Shown piece by piece: positions 6,289 to 10,236 of a stretch of 10,236 nucleotides of DNA. The notes under the pieces were generated by a model. It was not told the DNA's origin. It ran no database searches and was given only the letters and a program-made list of their open reading frames with translations. Position 1 is the stretch's first letter. Each line of letters starts with the position of its first letter. A program made the position numbers and the translations under genes. This DNA is from Gryganskiella cystojenkinii (Eukaryota; Mortierellomycota; Mortierellomycetes; Mortierellales; Mortierellaceae), in the NCBI GenBank assembly GCA_015852425.1, contig JAAAIG010001132.1, forward strand, positions 1-10,236, written 5' to 3'.

Positions 6289-8595
6289 ATGTTTTCTATA
6301 CCCGAACTCGACGAGGTAATTAGTCAACACCTTTCCCCAGTCGACCTCGCGCGTTGCGTCCAGGTCAACAAGCAATGGTTCAAGGCTGTCATTCCGTTTC
6401 TTTGGCAGGACCTCTCGAAGCTGCGAAGCGAGAACCTCTTCAAACTCGTCGCTCAAGACTACAACTTTACACATCCTTCGCCAGACACAACCTTCAACGA
6501 CCCTCATACTCACCAAGATCTCGATAGCGAACATCAATACGATGATGACGACTCTGACGCCTATACCGATATTGATGATGACGAGGAATACGAGGACGAG
6601 GATGAAGATATTGAAGAGAGTCAACTGCGTCCAGAAAACTCTGAAGACGACGCCACTCGTTCCCTCGCCATCCCAGCTTGGACCGGAGTCGGTCCTCCAC
6701 CACTCACAAAATATGGCCACCTGGTCAAGACTCTCCCAGACCCCAACAAGATCATCGAGGCCTTTGATCTCCGCTACATGAACCACCCCATCATTATAAT
6801 CCTCGTGCTGTGTGACATGGATACAACCGAGGCTGATGAAAAGATACGATCCATCGAACCGACCACGGAACACCTCCTTCGACATCTCCTGCAGGTCCGC
6901 TGTCCACAAGCGCTCAGGTTCCAGACTCAACTCTTCATCGCAAACGAGATGACGCACCCAGAAACAGTCAATCTCCTGGCCGACTGTGCGCCCTATGCCA
7001 AGGAAATTGCCTTTCGCTACACGGTCGAGATGAGGGCTCGAGATTTCGGCTACATCTTGGATCAATGCTCCGACAAATTGGAACACCTCTCGGTCCAGGT
7101 CGTCTTCAAGGGCACTGAACAACCGCACTGGCTGAAAGAAGAGGATGCAGAGGAGTGGGAGGATCCGTTTGGAGAGCCCTTTGATGGGTACGACAGCTGG
7201 GAGAGTTCGAGCGGTCATGAGAACGAGGATGAGAGTGAAAGCGATGACGATAAGAACCCAGACAAAGAGAGGCCCTGTCCATCCAGAGCATTACAGCCAA
7301 CCAAGTTTCCATTCAAACTCAAGACCTTGTCATTTTTGGAGTACCAGGGTTGTAGACCGGTCGCTTGGTTATGGAAGCTGTTGGCGCCGACCTGTACGGA
7401 GCTCACACATCTTCAAATCTGCGCTGCCAATGAACTCCCGTACCTTGTGGCTTCAGATCTTGCGCGACCCGGTTTCTTTCCTAGATTGGAGAGCATCCGC
7501 TTTGGAGGTGTGTACGTCAGGGACACTTGGGATTCGATCAGAGACAGTGATTGCGCCAACATTTTGAAGAGTCGCCCGGATCCCTGCAAGGTTATCGATC
7601 CTGCAGCGACATCGACATCGGCAACGAGCATGAGTTCAAGCGCCGATACAGCTTATCAGGCGTACGAAGGTGGCGATGTGAACAATGATCCACTTGAACG
7701 TCAAGGTTGGAGACATGTCTTCGTCACTGACACGGCCAATTTCGGACACGAAGCTCAAAAGGCCTTGAAGATATCAGCCCCAAACCTGGAATCGTTCACG
7801 TTTGAGGGACAACGAGATGAGCGAGTCGACCAGGTCGACCAGGTCTTGATCGATGTTATAGCCTCCCAACCACGACTCAAAAAGTTTTCTGTCCCGGACA
7901 AGAAGGGGTCCGGGGACTGGGATTCCATGTCTCAACAGACGATCGATGCCAAGACCTTTATCGATTACCGTGAACCTCTTGCGTCGTCAAAGATGCCACG
8001 TGTCTGGCCCTGTGTTGCGACCTTGACAGTCCTTCATATTGCCATCTCGGGGATCCCACGACCCGATCTGGAAGAAGGGGACGTTCGACAACGTCAAGGA
8101 TCGGCTTCCCTTTGGATCGAGGAATCAACGCCGGGTCAGGGACGGACCCTTCAACGACAAGTGTATGAACGACTGGGAACGCTTGTCAACTTGGAAAGAC
8201 TCTGGCTCGGAGTCGATCCGGCCTCGGAATGGGATTCAGTCTGGTCGGTGGAACCTCGACAGGACGGTCTAGCGATGTCACTCGAGAGCGGTGTCGAAGC
8301 CTTGGTTGGTCTTTCAAAACTTGAAGAGTTGAACGTGACCATGACGCAGCACCGGATTGGAGTCGAAGAAGTTCAATGGATGACCAAGAGTTGGCCCAGG
8401 TTGAGACGCATCATGGGGCTCGATACGCTACCGAAACCTAAGAACAAGCGCTGTGGCCGTGGTCAAGACAAGGAGGCGGTCAAAAAGTCTAACGTCGCAG
8501 CGTCATCGTCGTCAGCAAAAACGACGGTCTCAAGGCCACAACTCGAGTCTATCCTGTGGATTCAGGCGAACTGTCCTCAGATTCATATCGACTAA
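6289..8595 (+). CDS. F-box/leucine-rich repeat protein, putative SCF substrate adaptor
   Basis: Intact and intronless, 768 residues. Residues 2-43 form an F-box (FSIPELDEVISQHL, then LARCVQVNKQWFKAVIPFLW, then QDL), which binds Skp1 and places the protein in an SCF ubiquitin ligase as target-recognition subunit. The rest carries irregular leucine-rich segments, for example LTHLQIC, FPRLESIRFGG, VNLERLWLGV and SKLEELNVT, the presumed substrate-binding face. Two acidic tracts interrupt it (about 85-108 and 285-325), with a Ser/Thr run near 440-452, a basic stretch near 714-733 that could be a nuclear signal, and a Ser-rich C-terminus. The start is ATG 6289, since it directly precedes the F-box as is usual in this family; the open frame upstream has only TTG. 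A 9-nt unit (GTCGACCAG) is tandemly duplicated at 7825-7842, giving VDQVDQV. The pseudogene just upstream is its closest visible relative. The substrate is unknown. Confidence 0.88.
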   Translation: MFSIPELDEVISQHLSPVDLARCVQVNKQWFKAVIPFLWQDLSKLRSENLFKLVAQDYNFTHPSPDTTFNDPHTHQDLDSEHQYDDDDSDAYTDIDDDEEYEDEDEDIEESQLRPENSEDDATRSLAIPAWTGVGPPPLTKYGHLVKTLPDPNKIIEAFDLRYMNHPIIIILVLCDMDTTEADEKIRSIEPTTEHLLRHLLQVRCPQALRFQTQLFIANEMTHPETVNLLADCAPYAKEIAFRYTVEMRARDFGYILDQCSDKLEHLSVQVVFKGTEQPHWLKEEDAEEWEDPFGEPFDGYDSWESSSGHENEDESESDDDKNPDKERPCPSRALQPTKFPFKLKTLSFLEYQGCRPVAWLWKLLAPTCTELTHLQICAANELPYLVASDLARPGFFPRLESIRFGGVYVRDTWDSIRDSDCANILKSRPDPCKVIDPAATSTSATSMSSSADTAYQAYEGGDVNNDPLERQGWRHVFVTDTANFGHEAQKALKISAPNLESFTFEGQRDERVDQVDQVLIDVIASQPRLKKFSVPDKKGSGDWDSMSQQTIDAKTFIDYREPLASSKMPRVWPCVATLTVLHIAISGIPRPDLEEGDVRQRQGSASLWIEESTPGQGRTLQRQVYERLGTLVNLERLWLGVDPASEWDSVWSVEPRQDGLAMSLESGVEALVGLSKLEELNVTMTQHRIGVEEVQWMTKSWPRLRRIMGLDTLPKPKNKRCGRGQDKEAVKKSNVAASSSSAKTTVSRPQLESILWIQANCPQIHID

Positions 8596-8968
8596 AGATT
8601 GGAGGATGAGAATTCTCCTTTTTACAAAGGATGGATCCATATATAAGAACTAAACTTACATAAGAACTATATGTGCACATATCGACTGAAAGGGACAAGA
8701 TCGAATCGCAATCTTCATTTTTTTATATTGCAGCTAAGCAAGTGGGTTGTCGGAAAAGAATTTGGAGCGTGTTGCGGTAGCCAGGACAAGAGCTCCGATC
8801 GAGGGAGAACCATGGTGACAAAGACCTGAGCAGGAGCAACTTCAAACGTGAGGGCAGTGATTGAGGTATTGGTCACAATGGGTAGTACGACGTGGAGGAC
8901 AAATGACAAACGGAGTTGACAGCGACTGTTTGTGACAGGTTGATCGTTCCTTTGCAGTATTAACTTTT
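8596..8968. other. intergenic region between convergent 3' ends
   Basis: About 370 nt shared by the two converging genes. It begins AT-rich, with ATAAGAACT twice (8643-8651, 8660-8668), a perfect 14-nt palindrome ATATGTGCACATAT at 8669-8682 and GAGAATTCTC just after the stop. These AT-rich sequences probably hold polyadenylation signals for the plus-strand gene, though no AATAAA is present. Minus-strand frames 8990-8715 and 9063-8842 read into it but do not continue the F-box protein in a convincing way. Confidence 0.45.
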
Positions 8969-9490
8969 TCAGGGTTGTGTGCGATACCATTGGAGCCTCT
9001 CACGTGTCTTTTTGTCAAGATTAGGGGTATACTCGTCTTCGAAGAACCTAGAGCAGCTGTCACACATGTTAACTGTCCAGTTCATATCAAGCACTTGTCC
9101 AGCATACATAAACTCGTTGGTTTTAAGCGTTTGCATTGGCGCGCGACATTGCTTTGGCTTGTTTTCTTTATCAGCTTTATAGCTGGCCATGTAAAGACAA
9201 TGCTCACAGACATAGAGGCTCATCGCGCACATGTATAGCATATAGCTCTTAGACTCTGGAATGCCACGAAGAGTACGAAGGCGCTTCTTGTCCTGAGAGT
9301 GGGCAACAGAAAACATCCAGGACCATTGCAATAGAGAGGACACGATCTTGTTGAAGGTTTTGCTGACCCTCGAAAGGCGTGAGAGTTGGGACGGGTAGAG
9401 GCAGCTAAAGATCCTCCCCCAAACCTCAGGAGGAACGCGCTTGTCAAGAGGCAAGAGTGCAGGACAGCGGTCTTCAAGTGTTGGTTCCAT
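8969..9490 (-). CDS. F-box protein with two CxxC pairs (short form)
   Basis: This reads 173 residues from ATG 9490-9488 (good context: A at -3, G at +4) to TGA 8971-8969. Residues about 18-62 are an F-box (RVPPEVWGRIFSCLYPSQLS, then RVSKTFNKIV and LQWSWMF), expected to bind Skp1. After a linker reading LRTLRGIPESKSYMLYMCAM come Cys95-x2-Cys98 (VCEHC) and Cys143-x2-Cys146 (MCDSC), which could together bind one zinc. I recall this F-box plus CxxC layout from large fungal families, where proteins usually continue well past the second pair; here it stops 27 residues later, so the copy may be truncated or may splice onward. The upstream in-frame sequence (to 9733) is CT-rich, reads like leader and lacks protein character, so it was excluded. 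The protein is unrelated to the F-box/LRR gene beyond the F-box, and convergent with it. Confidence 0.75.
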   Translation of the reverse strand: MEPTLEDRCPALLPLDKRVPPEVWGRIFSCLYPSQLSRLSRVSKTFNKIVSSLLQWSWMFSVAHSQDKKRLRTLRGIPESKSYMLYMCAMSLYVCEHCLYMASYKADKENKPKQCRAPMQTLKTNEFMYAGQVLDMNWTVNMCDSCSRFFEDEYTPNLDKKTRERLQWYRTQP

Positions 9491-9740
9491 GCTTGCTTGA
9501 AAAATTTGGGTTTCAGTAGCTGTATTTTTACGTAATGTGAAAAAAGGAGGATGGTTGAGGTAGTCAAATGGCGAGACAAAAGGAAAATCAAGGGAGACAT
9601 GAATGACGAAGACATGAGTGAGCAATGAGAGTGCATAATCCTTCAAAATGTTAAGCATCAGCATCAAAGCTGCTTCGTACTGGAAAATTAGAGCAGTCAC
9701 CAACATTACAATTTGGTACGTAAAATGCCACAAAATGCAT

Positions 9741-9763
9741 CACGCGAATGCTTTTCGCGCGAA
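9741..9763 (-). promoter_or_regulatory. CGCGAA cluster with 10-bp palindrome upstream of the second F-box gene
   Basis: CACGCGAA (9741-9748) is followed by TTCGCGCGAA (9754-9763), a perfect palindrome preceded by TT so that TTTTCGCG also reads. This gives three CGCGAA-type cores in 23 nt, about 250 nt upstream of the ATG at 9490. They match the type of core used by SBF/MBF or E2F factors and echo the element at 6210-6219. Orientation is ambiguous because the site is palindromic. Confidence 0.35.
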
Positions 9764-9790
9764 GGGTCATTTCACCGCTGCTACATTTAT

Positions 9791-9950
9791 CTTCACTCAC
9801 AATACATCTATTCTCTACTCCTGCTCCACAACACATCTAGTCTCAACTCCTGCTCAACAACATCTTCGTTCGCAACTGATCATCTATCCTCAACTCCTGT
9901 TCAACAACTTCTTCTCTCACAATTAATCCTCTACCCTCAACTCTCAAATC
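9791..9950 (+). repeat. degenerate CT/CAAC-rich tandem repeat, unit about 45 nt
   Basis: A unit of the form CTTCnnTCACAATnCATCTAT followed by CTCAACTCCTGnTCAACAA recurs. One copy spans 9791-9830, a shorter one 9831-9860, one 9861-9906 and a last one 9907-9950. The CAACTCCTGYTCAACAA core is nearly identical at 9844-9860 and 9891-9907, with a variant at 9815-9831. It is open in some frames but shows no protein logic. It probably arose by slippage in a CT-rich promoter or leader. Confidence 0.6.
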
Positions 9951-9981
9951 ACCCTGCGTTCTTTTTCAAGGTATTAAATGT

Positions 9982-10151
9982 CCACATGCAAGTCCAAGTG
10001 GACGTTATCGCAGAGCCTTTTTAGTGAGGAGCCACATGCAGTACCCAGTGACAGGAAGAAAAGAGAAAGACAACGACGACGATGACTTCTTGGAGAATGA
10101 AAAGGGACATCATATATACGGCTTTATATAGCTGCCAATCAACCACATGCA
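9982..10151 (+). promoter_or_regulatory. three CCACATGCA elements
   Basis: The 9-mer CCACATGCA occurs at 9982-9990, 10032-10040 and 10143-10151, all in the same orientation within 170 nt. Each contains CACATG, which fits the E-box pattern CANNTG bound by bHLH regulators. Three copies of a 9-mer in so short a stretch are unlikely by chance. The controlled gene may lie beyond the right edge. Confidence 0.35.
10121..10140 (-). promoter_or_regulatory. TATA-like element with adjacent inverted CCAAT word
   Basis: On the minus strand GATTGGCAGC runs directly into TATATAAAGC, a near-textbook TATA sequence. On the plus strand the same DNA gives TTTATATAGC followed by GCCAATC. No gene of suitable length starts within 300 nt on either side; a 30-codon ORF beginning at about 10115 (-) is too short to trust. 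Confidence 0.25.
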
Positions 10152-10161
10152 GACCATGTGG
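10143..10161. repeat. 7-5-7 inverted repeat containing CCACATG
   Basis: CCACATG, five bases, then CATGTGG form a perfect hairpin or dimeric site. The left arm is the third CCACATGCA element, so a protein recognising that word as a dimer would find two inverted half-sites here. Confidence 0.45.
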
Positions 10162-10236
10162 GCTTATGGCGAAGTGCATGACGAACAGCGGGACAACAGG
10201 AGACAACGAGGAACGACACGACACAAGGAGAGAAGG

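Noticed and set aside
6094..7218. Long minus-strand ORF (374 codons) opposite the F-box gene
   Set aside because: It is the antisense shadow of a coding region with strong codon bias. It lies over the F-box and acidic tract, whose sense reading has a clear domain and a paralogue.
9491..9733. N-terminal extension of the second F-box gene
   Set aside because: The stretch is CT-rich and reads like a leader; the well-placed ATG at 9490 has good context.
10021..10224. Minus-strand ORF of 67 codons near the right edge
   Set aside because: It runs through the hairpin and TATA-like sequence, has no domain and shows a Val run from a GTC repeat.

Overview
The window looks like nuclear DNA of a filamentous fungus. 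The evidence is one long intronless F-box gene, CT-rich leaders in front of start codons, one short candidate intron with a CTAAT branch site and CAG acceptor, and gene families (F-box/leucine-rich repeat and F-box/CxxC proteins) that I associate with early-diverging fungi, most likely Mortierellaceae. The lineage rests on recalled family resemblance, not on a marker gene. I see no bacterial or viral hallmark genes, no tRNA or rRNA, and no CRISPR array.

Layout, left to right. Positions 1-156 (-) hold an open frame that may be the edge of a gene running off the window. Positions 389-646 (-) hold a short, coding-looking ORF with a hydrophobic N-terminal half; it may be the last exon or leftover 3' end of a larger gene. 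About 660-1590 appears gene-free. At 1591-2133 (+) a CT-rich leader, a start codon, a 70-nt candidate intron and a short coding stretch can be followed, but only with two frame changes, so this is called a decayed gene. At 2369-2911 (-) is a compact ORF with a GNCQxWL motif, possibly a permuted papain-fold protein. At 3891-5961 (+) lies a clear pseudogene of the F-box/LRR type. It has lost its start codon (TTG), carries two in-register TAG codons, and shifts frame at least six times.

At 6289-8595 (+) lies the intact 768-residue F-box/LRR gene, in tandem with the pseudogene and matching it collinearly from the F-box to near the C-terminus. At 8969-9490 (-), convergent with it, is a second and different F-box protein (173 aa) with two CxxC pairs. 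The last 750 nt are non-coding: a CGCGAA-rich palindrome, a degenerate CT/CAAC tandem repeat of about 45 nt, three CCACATGCA elements, a hairpin and a TATA-like element.

Working view: this is an accessory, duplication-prone region carrying two F-box substrate adaptors, presumed to deliver targets to SCF (Skp1-cullin-F-box) ubiquitin ligases. One family shows birth and death in place, with a live copy beside a dead one. The most informative observation is the aligned live/dead tandem pair. The least explained are the short coding remnants in the left third. I found no convincing new multi-gene system.
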